From Candidatus Atribacteria bacterium (GTDB lineage: Bacteria > Atribacterota > JS1 > SB-45 > 34-128), in the NCBI GenBank assembly GCA_003451675.1, contig DMCY01000053.1:49817-113816 (forward strand): 64,000 nt of DNA, read 5' to 3'. Below are positions 9,555 to 18,499 of this stretch, piece after piece (position 1 is the first letter of the stretch; every line of letters begins with the position of its first letter). Both the position numbers and the translations under genes were made by a program. The notes beneath the pieces are model-generated. The model was not told where the DNA came from. It did no database searches and saw only the letters and a list, made by a program, of their open reading frames with translations.

Positions 9555-12500
9555 TCAAGAAATAAAATCCAAACAAACCAATTTCAATTTATTAATATCA
9601 AAAGGCTCGAGCCCATCCTCATCATCTTCAAAATAAGAAAGCTCTTTAATATAATCATGCAAATCTATAACCATTTTCTTCCAATTTTTATGCTTTCCGT
9701 AATTTCTCCAAATCCTTCTTATTTTTCTCAATCTTTGGGGAGTCTGGTGAAATTCTCTTAATTTTTCTAAAGTAATCTCCCATAATTTCTGAACCTCTTT
9801 GTCTTCTGGAAATTCCAGTAAATAATTATCTAATTCAAATTCTACATCATGGATTAAGGAATTAATAAATCTGCTGCGCCTATCTCTGGCGAAAATCTTG
9901 GTAGGAGTATCTTGCTCTTTCTGCTCTAATTGCTTATAAGTATTTTCTAAATCTTCCACGACTAATTTATTTATTTCGTAAACTTTTTGAAAAAAGTCCG
10001 GAATAACTCTCCCTTCTGTCTCTTTACAAATTATAAAATCCAATATTTGTGTTTTATTTTTTAGCATTATTTCTTCATCCAAATTATACAAATACCAAAA
10101 ATGGAAATCTTCACTATATTTATAGTAATAAAATATACCTTTTATTTTGTGTGTCTCTAAACCGCTATGCACTCCATCGGGTATTTTGCTTATCTCCTCT
10201 ATTCCTTTTTTCTTTAAAAAATCTCTTAAGGGTTGGTAAAATTTTTCTCCTCCCCCAAATACTTCTCTTTCTAATTCCTCAAATAAAGTATTATCTTTTT
10301 CTTTTATCCTTCTTATGGTCCCAAAAACTTTCGGATGAATAGTCTCGCCCAAAATAGTTTGATCCAAACCAATCGAGGAATCTATATTTCTTATTTTTCC
10401 CTGTAAAATACGTACCAGTCTCAATAAATCTTCCAGCTCTTTTTCGGGAAAAAAATTATATACATAAATTTTCTCGAAAGGCGAGCCAATCCTATCAATT
10501 CTTCCAGCTCTCTGAATCATCCGGGTAGGATTCCAATGCAAATCGTAATTAATTACAAATTGCGCGGTCTGTAAATTCATCCCCTCGGATAGCACATCGG
10601 TACTTAATAAAATATCAGTCTTTTTATTAAAAAATTCATCTATAATTTCTCCCCTTTTCGTTGAGGGGACTTTTCCCGAAATATTTTCTATATTAAGCTT
10701 TTTAAATTTTAAATCTTCTTTTAAGTCCTGGCTTATATATCCGAGAGTGTCTGCGTAATAAGTAAAAACTACTATCTGACCTTCCTTTGTCAGTCTATAT
10801 AACATATCCTTAAACTTTATTAATTTCGCATCTTTTTCAGGTGTAATTGGAGCTACTTTCTTATAAATTTTCTTCAGTAATTGTTCATCTTTTTTAATAT
10901 CATTAAATAACTCTTCTTTATCATAATCATCTAAATTAATATCTTCCAATTTTATTTTTAACTCTTCAGCGCTTTCTTCATCTAATCCCACGACATATTT
11001 GTTAAACAATTCTTTTCGCAGTAATTTTCCTTTCTCCAAATATCTTCCCAATTTTTCTAAAAATATTATCTGGTTATCTACTGACTTTCTAAATGCCTCT
11101 ACGCTACTTTCTAATCTCTTTAGAAGAATGGTTTTAAATATCCCTTCTAAGGCAATCATCCTACCTTTAAGCATTTCTTCTTCTGTAGACAATTTCTCCA
11201 CTTTTTTATATTCTAAAATCCTATAATAAGCCATAGTCAATTCCTCAGTAATAATATGAGAGATATCTTTATACATTCCCTGGTAAGTTTTCTCTAATTC
11301 GTAGTCTACATTTTCTAAAACCCTTACAGGAAAGTTTATAAGACTTCCATTAATCTCAGCATCAGGATAGTTATCTTTTATAAAATTCCTGGTACGCCTA
11401 ATGGATATCTCATTTAAAAGATCATTTAATAAAGCGGGGTCTTGCCTTTTTTCTACATTTTTAAAATACTCAAAAATTCCGGTTATTCCCTGTTTTAAAA
11501 AAGCTTTTTGGTTTGAATATAGCATTAACATTATCTGCCAGTACAAATCCCATAGTGTGTTATTGATAGGAGTAGCAGTTAAAAATAAAACATAGGGCTT
11601 TTTCTGATTCTCTTTTCTAATTTCCTCTAATAAATTAAATAGGTTTTCCCACCTATTAGATAAAGGATTTCTGAAATTATGACTTTCATCTACCACTACC
11701 AGTGAAACTTCTTTTAAACTTCCTCCACAAACTTTGGTTGCCTTTTTCTTAAAATCATCCATAGCTAAAGCCTCTTGAGATAAAATATTTTCAGATAATC
11801 TTAAGTCTTTTATCTCTTTGGTCCACATTCCTCTAATTTGAGCAGGACATACAATTAAGAAATTTCTCCTTTTATAAAATCCAAATTCTTCGATTACCTT
11901 TTTAGCAATCCAGGTTTTTCCCAAACCTACCGAATCGGCTACTAAGACTGCACTGTATTTTTTCAATCTCGAAAAAACTCTTCTTACTGCATCTTCCTGA
12001 AACTCTGCTAAATTCACTCTGGTTTTTATATACCCTTCTTTTAACTTCTCTTCATCCTCATCAAATTTTAAATCTTCTTTTTGTAATTCGTACAGTGTTT
12101 TAATAAAAATCTGATAAGGTGAATATTCTTTACTGCCAAAACGAGATTCTTCTAATATCTTGATGAGTTCTTCCTTGAAATCAGAAGCCTGGTTCCAAAA
12201 CTTATCAAACCACCTCTTTCTTATGTATTCAGCTTCCGCCTCTAATGACACCACATTCAATTCGGTATTAGAAGTTAAACCGGCCCGGGTAAAATTTGAA
12301 GAACCTACTACCACCATATTATCGAAGATATAAGCTTTGCCGTGTAAAAAATCTTTGGTATAGATACGAATCTCTACATTCTTCTTCTTTAAAAAGTTTA
12401 TTAAATCTCTTACTAATTCATTCTGGCTTTTTTCTAAATTAAAACCCTCTACCTCTTCTTTTATATCATTCAGAAGTCTCTCTCCTAAAGTAATCTTTTC

Positions 12501-12710
12501 GTTTAACTCAGGACTTTTTCCTAAAAGCAGCCTGAAGTGCTTTAATCCGTTTACCTCTTCTTTTATTAACTCATATGCTTTGATATTAAAAAAGGCGGTG
12601 GCAATATCTAAATTTGTATCTTTAGAAGATTTTAAAACTTCTGACAAGAAACTTGCTAAAGTCATTTTAGAATTATCAATAACTTTTTGGGGGATATACA
12701 TTGAAGACAT
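9555..12710 (-). CDS. PLD-family nuclease fused to SNF2-type helicase (restriction subunit)
   Basis: 1051 residues. The N-terminal phospholipase D-type nuclease domain (1-190) carries one HKD motif, H123-G-K125-x4-D130 followed by GSSNFTRAGL. The helicase core begins ~235: Walker A DSVGLGKT (259-266), motif II DESH (341-344), and C-terminal helicase motifs STDVLSEGMNLQ and MIQRAGRIDRIGS. A helical C-terminal tail follows. Such proteins pair with Eco57I/PglX-like methyltransferases in DISARM- or type I/III-like restriction systems, where the helicase translocates on DNA and the PLD domain cuts. Here the ATG overlaps the methyltransferase stop (TAATG at 12712-12708), so the two are translationally coupled. 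One HKD per chain implies a dimeric nuclease. Confidence 0.85.
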   Translation of the reverse strand: MSSMYIPQKVIDNSKMTLASFLSEVLKSSKDTNLDIATAFFNIKAYELIKEEVNGLKHFRLLLGKSPELNEKITLGERLLNDIKEEVEGFNLEKSQNELVRDLINFLKKKNVEIRIYTKDFLHGKAYIFDNMVVVGSSNFTRAGLTSNTELNVVSLEAEAEYIRKRWFDKFWNQASDFKEELIKILEESRFGSKEYSPYQIFIKTLYELQKEDLKFDEDEEKLKEGYIKTRVNLAEFQEDAVRRVFSRLKKYSAVLVADSVGLGKTWIAKKVIEEFGFYKRRNFLIVCPAQIRGMWTKEIKDLRLSENILSQEALAMDDFKKKATKVCGGSLKEVSLVVVDESHNFRNPLSNRWENLFNLLEEIRKENQKKPYVLFLTATPINNTLWDLYWQIMLMLYSNQKAFLKQGITGIFEYFKNVEKRQDPALLNDLLNEISIRRTRNFIKDNYPDAEINGSLINFPVRVLENVDYELEKTYQGMYKDISHIITEELTMAYYRILEYKKVEKLSTEEEMLKGRMIALEGIFKTILLKRLESSVEAFRKSVDNQIIFLEKLGRYLEKGKLLRKELFNKYVVGLDEESAEELKIKLEDINLDDYDKEELFNDIKKDEQLLKKIYKKVAPITPEKDAKLIKFKDMLYRLTKEGQIVVFTYYADTLGYISQDLKEDLKFKKLNIENISGKVPSTKRGEIIDEFFNKKTDILLSTDVLSEGMNLQTAQFVINYDLHWNPTRMIQRAGRIDRIGSPFEKIYVYNFFPEKELEDLLRLVRILQGKIRNIDSSIGLDQTILGETIHPKVFGTIRRIKEKDNTLFEELEREVFGGGEKFYQPLRDFLKKKGIEEISKIPDGVHSGLETHKIKGIFYYYKYSEDFHFWYLYNLDEEIMLKNKTQILDFIICKETEGRVIPDFFQKVYEINKLVVEDLENTYKQLEQKEQDTPTKIFARDRRSRFINSLIHDVEFELDNYLLEFPEDKEVQKLWEITLEKLREFHQTPQRLRKIRRIWRNYGKHKNWKKMVIDLHDYIKELSYFEDDEDGLEPFDINKLKLVCLDFIS

Positions 12711-15700
12711 TATTTCTTTTTCACACTCCTTGCTTTGTCTAATCTATTCTTTACTAGTTCAGCAGTAGCCCAATAAATTTCTTTTCTTTCTTCTTCGGTT
12801 AAATCCAAGGCATCAAAAACCACATCATCAAGGGCTTTACGGTCAGGAAGTGGGTTGGGTTGCTGTTCTCTAATTGGTTTTGTAGGATCAAATCTAAGTT
12901 CTTGAAAAATTGAATAAGTAATACGTTCATCTAAATTATTTTTAACATCTTTAATATTGGTATTTAATATTAAAATATCTTTCCAAACATTAACATCGAT
13001 ATCTGCTATTGCTTGTGCTCCCGTTAATTGTCTGCTTAATATTTCTAAAAATAGTCTACAAACTGTAGAATTTAATAAGAAAACAATTTTATTGTAATTT
13101 ATTTCTGTTTTAGGTATCACTCCATAAAGAAGTTTATTTTCTAAAAATTTATTTGGATTTAAGCAAGTTATATATCGTTCACCAATTTTTTCTGTAACGA
13201 TAATTGGTGCTCCAATTTTCTCGCCTAAATTCCACCAATATTTTCTATTTGCACAAGTGGGTCTTTTAGAATATCCTTGCGTCTCTCCCCATTTAATATA
13301 ATCTAATAATTTTGACCTATTTAATTCATTTTTCGATTTACGGCATACAATAACTTTATATTTCATATTTTTTAATTCGACTATAATCGATTTACATTCT
13401 CGAGAGGTTTTTATAATTGGCCTTAAAAATTCTTTTTCAATTAACCAATAAGCGTCGTCTTTCTTATTATAAATAATTCTTAAGCCCACTTTTTTTATTT
13501 CTTCAATATTACTAAAATTTCCTATGTTTTTAATCTTCGGTTTAATTTGTGAAATTTGTATTTTATCCGTTACATCTTCAATATAGAAGAATTCATTGGC
13601 GCCAGTAGTAAAACCACGACGCACTTCGGCAATATCTCCCAATCTTACTAATTTACCCTTTCCTTTTTTCAATATCGTAAAGTAAATATCGGGTGCCCTT
13701 AAATATTTTCCACCCCATTTTGAACCAATATATTCTCCGGATAATTTATCCTCAAATATTTCATTTTTATTCTGCTTAATTTCTATCCCTTCTTCTAATA
13801 ATTCTCTTTGTTTTATAGCGTACGCTCTAAATTTATCTGTTTTTAAAATATTCCCAAATAAGCTTTGATCATCATGAATAAAATTATCAATTACTATTAA
13901 ATTCTGGCTAGAAACAACTTCTTCATATGGTTTTTTAAGCATAATAAATTTAGTAATATTACCTAAGCAGGTAGGATTGAGGTTTTTATCATTTTTAATT
14001 AATGGAGCACCGAAAAATACTATTACTGTATTTATGGAAGCGTGAGCGAAACTTCTTTTAACTTGATTATCATATATAGCCTTTATCGGCACAAATTTAA
14101 CTAAAAATTCTTGTAATATTTTACCATAACCCACATCAAGCCAGGAATTAGAGGTAATAAAACAAAAAGTTCCTTTTGGATTTAAAAGGCTTAACCCTTG
14201 GAAATAAAAATAAATGTAGTAATCACAGTTTTTATCAAATTTTTCAATGAAAGGATACTTTATTTTTATATTCTCAATAAGATCGTCTTTATATTTTTGT
14301 ATTTCGTTTTTGCTTGTTTTATTTTTGGGTTTAAACGGAGGAGATATTCCTCCGGTTCTTATATAAGGAGGATTCCCAATAACCACATCAAATCCACCTT
14401 TTTCTTCAAATACATCTGCAAAATCAATTTCCCAAACAACAAATTGTTTTCCTTTGAGTTTTAATTCTTCATAAGCTTTTTCGAGTAATTCTCTTTTTTC
14501 TTCTAAAAATTCTATCTCATTCTTAAGATTTTTTTTATTTATTTTATCTTTAGAGGTTTCTCCAAAAATATTTAATTGGCTTATCTTATATAATTGATTA
14601 TTTAACGCTTGGACTTCTTTACTTATATTTAGTATCTCTTCTTTTAAAATTTCCTGAAAAATTTTTGTTTCTTCTCTTTTTACTGCTTCAGAATCCTTAA
14701 ATTTTCTTGACGGGTCATTGTTATAAAATCTCCGTTCTTCTTCTTTTAGATATTTAAGTTTTCTTTTTGTTTCTTTTGAAATAGTTAAATCTCTTAAATC
14801 TAAACTTATGCCTCCTATCTTTTGAACTAAACTATCACCCACCCGCAACCTTAAATTAAAATTGGGCAAAAGCGGTTCTTTTCTTCTTTCTTCCGGTAGG
14901 TCTGCTTCCACAATCATAGAAAGCCAAAGTCTTAATTCGGCACAATGCAATGCCCACTTCATTACATCTACCCCAAAAAGGTTATTTCCAATAATATCTT
15001 TTTTAATATCAAAATCTTTTCTTTCTCTACCTAAATGCCTATTTGTTATTTGAGTTAATTCTACTAATACTTTTAAACATCCTAATAAAAAGGCGCCACT
15101 ACCACAAGCCGGATCAACTACTTTCACATCTTCTATAAGAAATTCTAGATCTTCCCATAAGTTGCGTTTATTAATATATCCTATAGCTTCTTTCTTGTCT
15201 TCATCAAAAACAAACTTGTAAATAATGTCTTTAGGTATTTTTTGTAAATGGTTGGCAAAATATTCTACTAAAGATCTCCGAACCATAAAGTCGACTTCAC
15301 TAACCGGAGTATAAAAAACTCCTAAGTCATTTCGTTCGTAGATTTCCTCAGCAATATTCGCAAAAGATTCATACAAATAACCCAGCATCTGGGGGTCAAC
15401 CGCTACCTCAACATCTAAAGGCGAATCTTCTTTTATAGTAAAATTATATTTATCTAAAAAAACAAAAATTTTTTTAAAGGTAGAATCCGGAATATTCACC
15501 CCGACTTTATCAAAATCTTCTTCGTTAAATAGGCCGCCATTAAGATAGGGAAACATTATTAAATTATTTTTAAATTCAGCAGGAATATATCTGGCAATGC
15601 CTAAACTGGGAAAAGATTTATTAAAAACTTCGAAGAATAATATCTTTAACCAATTCTCATAAAAAGAATCTTTAGGAACATTGCCCTTGTTTCTTTCTAT

Positions 15701-16414
15701 CTTGTATTCTTTATAAAAATTACTTATGAATTTTTTATCAGAAGCTAACCATTTCTTTTTTGCAATGAAATAAAGGAAAATAAATCGGTTTAAGGTTTGC
15801 TGGGCAAATTCGTGAGCTAATTTTACATCTTTTATCTGTTTGAAAACTAAACTTCTTAACTCAAAAAATACTTTTTCAAAATCTTTAAAAAACTCATCAT
15901 TCACTCTTTCTTTGTTAAAGGCTTGCTGCCAGCAATTTCTCCAGATATCCCGGTAAGTTTCTTGTTGCGTAATATTTAAGGTCGAAATAACTTCTAAATC
16001 AGTACGATAAATTTGTTTTGTATCTACAATTAAAGTAGATAATTTTAATCTTTTCTTTCCTTCGTGTTTTTCATATTGAGGTAAAGTAAAATAATAAGTC
16101 TCCCAATCATCTGTAGAGATAAGAAGAACCCTGATATAGCTATCTAAGAGAGATTTAGAGAGGGCCTTTAAGAAAGGTCGGGAAATATTTTTAGTTTCAA
16201 TAGTAAAACAGAATAAATGTTTTTCGATGTTGAATACAGAATACACATTCTCTATATTAGGGAGAATATCTTTTGGAAGGTTAAAATCAGTTTTATTTCT
16301 TTTGTAGGATTTGTCAAAAAGATGTTCTTTGTATCCTAAAAATTCGAAAAGCTCAAAAATAGAATCGATATCTTTCAAATTTCTTACTTTTTCTTCTATT
16401 GCAATCGGAATCAT
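12710..16414 (-). CDS. Eco57I/PglX-like N6-adenine DNA methyltransferase
   Basis: 1234 residues starting at ATG 16414 after GGGGGG. The N-terminal 1-360 region resembles the helical part of type IIG/PglX enzymes. The SAM-binding motif I DPACGSGAF is at ~434-442 and the catalytic motif IV NPPY at 681-684, which defines an amino-methyltransferase (N6-adenine). A coiled-coil stretch (~545-655) lies between the two motifs. The C-terminal third is a TaqI-like target-recognition region (LGDIAEVRRGFTTGANEFFY). It probably marks host DNA and gives site specificity to the coupled PLD-helicase downstream. No separate specificity subunit is present, so recognition must lie in this chain. No obvious defects were found. 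Confidence 0.88.
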   Translation of the reverse strand: MIPIAIEEKVRNLKDIDSIFELFEFLGYKEHLFDKSYKRNKTDFNLPKDILPNIENVYSVFNIEKHLFCFTIETKNISRPFLKALSKSLLDSYIRVLLISTDDWETYYFTLPQYEKHEGKKRLKLSTLIVDTKQIYRTDLEVISTLNITQQETYRDIWRNCWQQAFNKERVNDEFFKDFEKVFFELRSLVFKQIKDVKLAHEFAQQTLNRFIFLYFIAKKKWLASDKKFISNFYKEYKIERNKGNVPKDSFYENWLKILFFEVFNKSFPSLGIARYIPAEFKNNLIMFPYLNGGLFNEEDFDKVGVNIPDSTFKKIFVFLDKYNFTIKEDSPLDVEVAVDPQMLGYLYESFANIAEEIYERNDLGVFYTPVSEVDFMVRRSLVEYFANHLQKIPKDIIYKFVFDEDKKEAIGYINKRNLWEDLEFLIEDVKVVDPACGSGAFLLGCLKVLVELTQITNRHLGRERKDFDIKKDIIGNNLFGVDVMKWALHCAELRLWLSMIVEADLPEERRKEPLLPNFNLRLRVGDSLVQKIGGISLDLRDLTISKETKRKLKYLKEEERRFYNNDPSRKFKDSEAVKREETKIFQEILKEEILNISKEVQALNNQLYKISQLNIFGETSKDKINKKNLKNEIEFLEEKRELLEKAYEELKLKGKQFVVWEIDFADVFEEKGGFDVVIGNPPYIRTGGISPPFKPKNKTSKNEIQKYKDDLIENIKIKYPFIEKFDKNCDYYIYFYFQGLSLLNPKGTFCFITSNSWLDVGYGKILQEFLVKFVPIKAIYDNQVKRSFAHASINTVIVFFGAPLIKNDKNLNPTCLGNITKFIMLKKPYEEVVSSQNLIVIDNFIHDDQSLFGNILKTDKFRAYAIKQRELLEEGIEIKQNKNEIFEDKLSGEYIGSKWGGKYLRAPDIYFTILKKGKGKLVRLGDIAEVRRGFTTGANEFFYIEDVTDKIQISQIKPKIKNIGNFSNIEEIKKVGLRIIYNKKDDAYWLIEKEFLRPIIKTSRECKSIIVELKNMKYKVIVCRKSKNELNRSKLLDYIKWGETQGYSKRPTCANRKYWWNLGEKIGAPIIVTEKIGERYITCLNPNKFLENKLLYGVIPKTEINYNKIVFLLNSTVCRLFLEILSRQLTGAQAIADIDVNVWKDILILNTNIKDVKNNLDERITYSIFQELRFDPTKPIREQQPNPLPDRKALDDVVFDALDLTEEERKEIYWATAELVKNRLDKARSVKKK

Positions 16415-16461
16415 ATTATCCCCCCTACAAAGATAAAGGTCATTTTTTATTTATATTTCAT

Positions 16462-17379
16462 TTAGTCTAATGAGTCCATAAAACCCTTTCTGGTAACAAA
16501 ATTATAAATCGCAGAAAAAACACTTGCGTAAAAATTATTAAATTTGAAAGACTCTTCTGCTTCTTTTAAATTTTTGGGAACAATTATTTTGCTTGCAGGT
16601 TCAATTAACATTCCTCTATGAAGATAGGCTGAACGTATTGCATAAGGATCCTTTCCGCTTGCAAATTTGTAGCTATCCGTACGTGTAGAGTATTTTTTAA
16701 TAAAATATTCAAGCATTTCAGTTTTATTTAAAACTTTACTGCCTGATAGTTTTGGAATAATATTATAATTAGGAGAACTTTGATAATTACCTTTTTCTAT
16801 CATATATAACGCCTCTAAAGAATTAATACAATCTGTTAATGCTTCAGTAATATGAGTGGAAGATTTATATTTTGCTAATCTATTCATATGAATAGAAGCT
16901 AATATTCTTTCTTTATATGGAGAGGAATATATTTTTTGAATAATATTAGTCGCTCCATTAACATTTAAAAAAGTACTTTTAGAGCCTTTATAAGTCAATT
17001 TTTCTGAAAAACTTTTAGAAGGTATAACTTTGGTTATGCCCCAACCGGGAACATAAGAATATTCACTAAGTCTGGGTAAAAAATATGCAACATGACTTGC
17101 AGTAGCAAATGATAAAATGTCACAAATTCTTTCTATAACAATAAACTGATTTCCTTTTTCTATATCATCTTTTTGGCATTTTACATATAGATTAACTGGG
17201 TTATATTGCGGAATAATATTACAACTCTTTGCGCCAGTATTAATTTTAAATTCAGTAGACTCTTCTTGTGTAATTATAAAGCATTCTCTGTCTTGAAAAT
17301 TAAATTTCACTTGGCCCTCTATAGGCGTAAAAGATAAACCTAATTTAGGAAATATCTCTAATACAAAATAATCGCTCAT
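16462..17379 (-). CDS. ApeA-like HEPN-domain protein
   Basis: 305 residues. The N-terminal beta-rich half (to ~150) is of unknown fold. The C-terminal helical domain has the Apea-like HEPN pattern TEALTDCINSLEALY and the R-x4-H motif in IRSAYLHRGM, typical of HEPN ribonucleases. ApeA-type proteins act in abortive antiphage defence by cleaving RNA. The start at ATG 17379 has a distant GGGG. An extended -10 promoter lies ~55 nt upstream. Two riboswitches on the same strand lie beyond it. It is the first gene of the minus-strand island read from the right and is separated from the methyltransferase by 47 nt. Confidence 0.7.
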   Translation of the reverse strand: MSDYFVLEIFPKLGLSFTPIEGQVKFNFQDRECFIITQEESTEFKINTGAKSCNIIPQYNPVNLYVKCQKDDIEKGNQFIVIERICDILSFATASHVAYFLPRLSEYSYVPGWGITKVIPSKSFSEKLTYKGSKSTFLNVNGATNIIQKIYSSPYKERILASIHMNRLAKYKSSTHITEALTDCINSLEALYMIEKGNYQSSPNYNIIPKLSGSKVLNKTEMLEYFIKKYSTRTDSYKFASGKDPYAIRSAYLHRGMLIEPASKIIVPKNLKEAEESFKFNNFYASVFSAIYNFVTRKGFMDSLD

Positions 17380-17431
17380 TTAATATTTTTCCCCTTAACT
17401 ACTTTTTAATTAAAATTAGATATTATTTATA

Positions 17432-17440
17432 ATTATATCA
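17432..17440 (-). promoter_or_regulatory. Extended -10 promoter of the HEPN gene
   Basis: On the minus strand TGATATAAT is a perfect extended -10 (TGnTATAAT), placing transcription start near 17425, ~45 nt before the HEPN ATG. The -35 region (TACAGT, 16-nt spacing) is weak, as expected for extended -10 promoters. It would let the gene be expressed without the upstream riboswitches. Confidence 0.5.
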
Positions 17441-17558
17441 CACGGCTACGACTACTGTATGGCAATAATTAATAAAATAATTTGAAAAATATGAAAAAAG
17501 TTTGATTTTTTTAGTTTTTTTTTAAAAAATGATAATTTTGTAAAATAGTACACACGTA

Positions 17559-17644
17559 AAAAAGCCGGTAGTCTGGCGGTCATAATATTTTAGACCCATA
17601 ACTTTGCATTCTACATTTTCGGGTAGTTTACCTTTTCAGCTTTT
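17559..17644 (-). promoter_or_regulatory. Cyclic di-GMP-I (GEMM-I) riboswitch
   Basis: On the minus strand the hallmark order is present: GGTAAAC, a short hairpin CTAC-CCGAAAAT-GTAG (P2 with GNRA-like loop), ATGCAAAGTTATGGGTCTAA (the GCAAAG ligand-binding core and GGGTCTAA receptor), a GGGTC/GACC P3 stem, and GCCAGACTACCGG closing P1. The P1 arms AAAAGC/GCTTTT and GGTA/TACC pair, and the 3' arm runs into a U-tract, so it may act through termination. It normally controls motility, biofilm or diguanylate cyclase genes; none is adjacent. The next gene on this strand is the HEPN gene at 17379. Confidence 0.75.
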
Positions 17645-17670
17645 GATTAATTGCATAGAGTGTTCATCGT

Positions 17671-17727
17671 AAAAACAAAAGGACGGAGTAAGAGAGTAAT
17701 ATAATTATTTTCTTACTCTGTCCTTTT
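17671..17727 (-). terminator. Intrinsic terminator of the glycine riboswitch
   Basis: A 17-bp near-perfect stem, AAAAGGACAGAGTAAGA paired with TCTTACTCCGTCCTTTT, followed on the minus strand by TTTTGTTTTT. The 5' arm overlaps the last conserved segment of the second glycine aptamer (AGGACAG), so aptamer folding and terminator formation are mutually exclusive. That is the usual ON-switch arrangement. Confidence 0.8.
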
Positions 17728-17962
17728 ACCTGAAAGATTCTTCCTAAGAAAATAGGAAATAACTCTTTAAGTAAACTCTGTATGGGTTTTCCTAAAAATT
17801 AGGAATTGCCCCTTCGGTGCTTTTATGTATAAAGCTCTCCAGAGTTCTGTCCGGCAACGGTTCTTTTGCCTGAAAGTTTCAATACTTTTGGTATCTTACC
17901 TCTTCGGCTCCTTTTCTTTTATGATGAAAAGAAAAAGTCTCTCCTGTTACCTTCATACAGGT
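17712..17962 (-). promoter_or_regulatory. Tandem glycine riboswitch (gcvT motif), two aptamers
   Basis: Aptamer 1 on the minus strand: GGAGAGACT, GGAGCCGAAGAGGTAAGA, CTTTCAGGCAAAAG. Aptamer 2: GGACAGAACTCTGGAGAG, GCACCGAAGGGGCAA, CTTTCAGGTAAAAGGACAG. These are the conserved blocks of the glycine riboswitch in the correct order. They normally precede glycine-cleavage genes or a Na+/alanine-glycine symporter. Here no such gene follows; a terminator, then a c-di-GMP riboswitch, then the HEPN gene come next. The cognate gene may have been lost when the island inserted. Confidence 0.88.
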
Positions 17963-17966
17963 TACA

Positions 17967-17996
17967 ATATTAAATTTAATCAATTTAAAAACTCAA
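17967..17996 (-). promoter_or_regulatory. Promoter for the glycine riboswitch transcript
   Basis: On the minus strand -35 TTGAGT, 18-nt spacer, -10 TAATAT, placing the transcription start within a few bases of the first aptamer. Position and quality fit a housekeeping sigma-A promoter. Confidence 0.65.
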
Positions 17997-18095
17997 GTGC
18001 TTATTTTATAGTTGCTTATGACAAAATTTGTCTATATTTATTATATACGATATAAGTTTTAAAAATCCTTCTTTTTTTAGAAAATAATTATTACA

Positions 18096-18200
18096 AGGGG
18101 GACACACTTTACTTTTCGTCAAGCGTAAGTGCGGGAATACAAAAGAAGAATGTCCCCCTTTTAATGTGTAAGTGCGAGAGTATAAAAGAAGAATGTCCTC
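18096..18200. repeat. MITE-like inverted repeat element (copy 1) plus partial copy
   Basis: GGGGGACA at 18097 and TGTCCCCC at 18151 bracket an internal segment (CACTTTACTTTTC, GTGCGGGAATA, AAAAGAAGAA). A partial second copy (AAGTGCGAGAGTATAAAAGAAGAATGTCC) follows directly in two halves. A close relative is at 25737-25797. Non-coding and short, it resembles REP/MITE elements mobilised in trans. Confidence 0.6.
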
Positions 18201-18220
18201 AGTGCATTACGGTGGTAAGT

Positions 18221-18259
18221 TGGGATTGCCGCGTCACTTCGTTCCTCGCAATGACAGAG
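18221..18259. repeat. Dispersed GGGATTGC...GCAATGACA palindromic repeat
   Basis: Contains GGGATTGCCGCGTCACTT and CCTCGCAATGACA. Other copies lie at 22691-22729, 47486-47521 and 60681-60719 (TGTCATTGCGAGCGAC in the opposite sense). A genome-typical short interspersed repeat. The rest of the gap up to 18499 holds a good Shine-Dalgarno (GGGAGG, 18385-18390) with no usable start after it. Confidence 0.65.
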
Positions 18260-18499
18260 GGGGGAGAGATAGAGGGAATATTGAAATAATATTTTAAAAT
18301 AGTATAATCAAAAAGTGTGTCCTGCTGCAGTTTATTACATTTTTTCAATTACCCACTCTTTTAACTAATCACTATCTTATACCAGGGAGGTGATTCTATC
18401 GTTCTATTTTTCCATTACAGCTTAGATTTGCAATAGAGGTTATTCTAATATTCGTTTTAGTTTTAATTAAAAAAATATATAAAGAAAGGAATATATTAA

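Noticed and set aside
17825..18055. 76-residue plus-strand open frame
   Set aside because: It lies antisense to the tandem glycine riboswitch and its promoter and has no ribosome site; it is a by-product of the RNA element.
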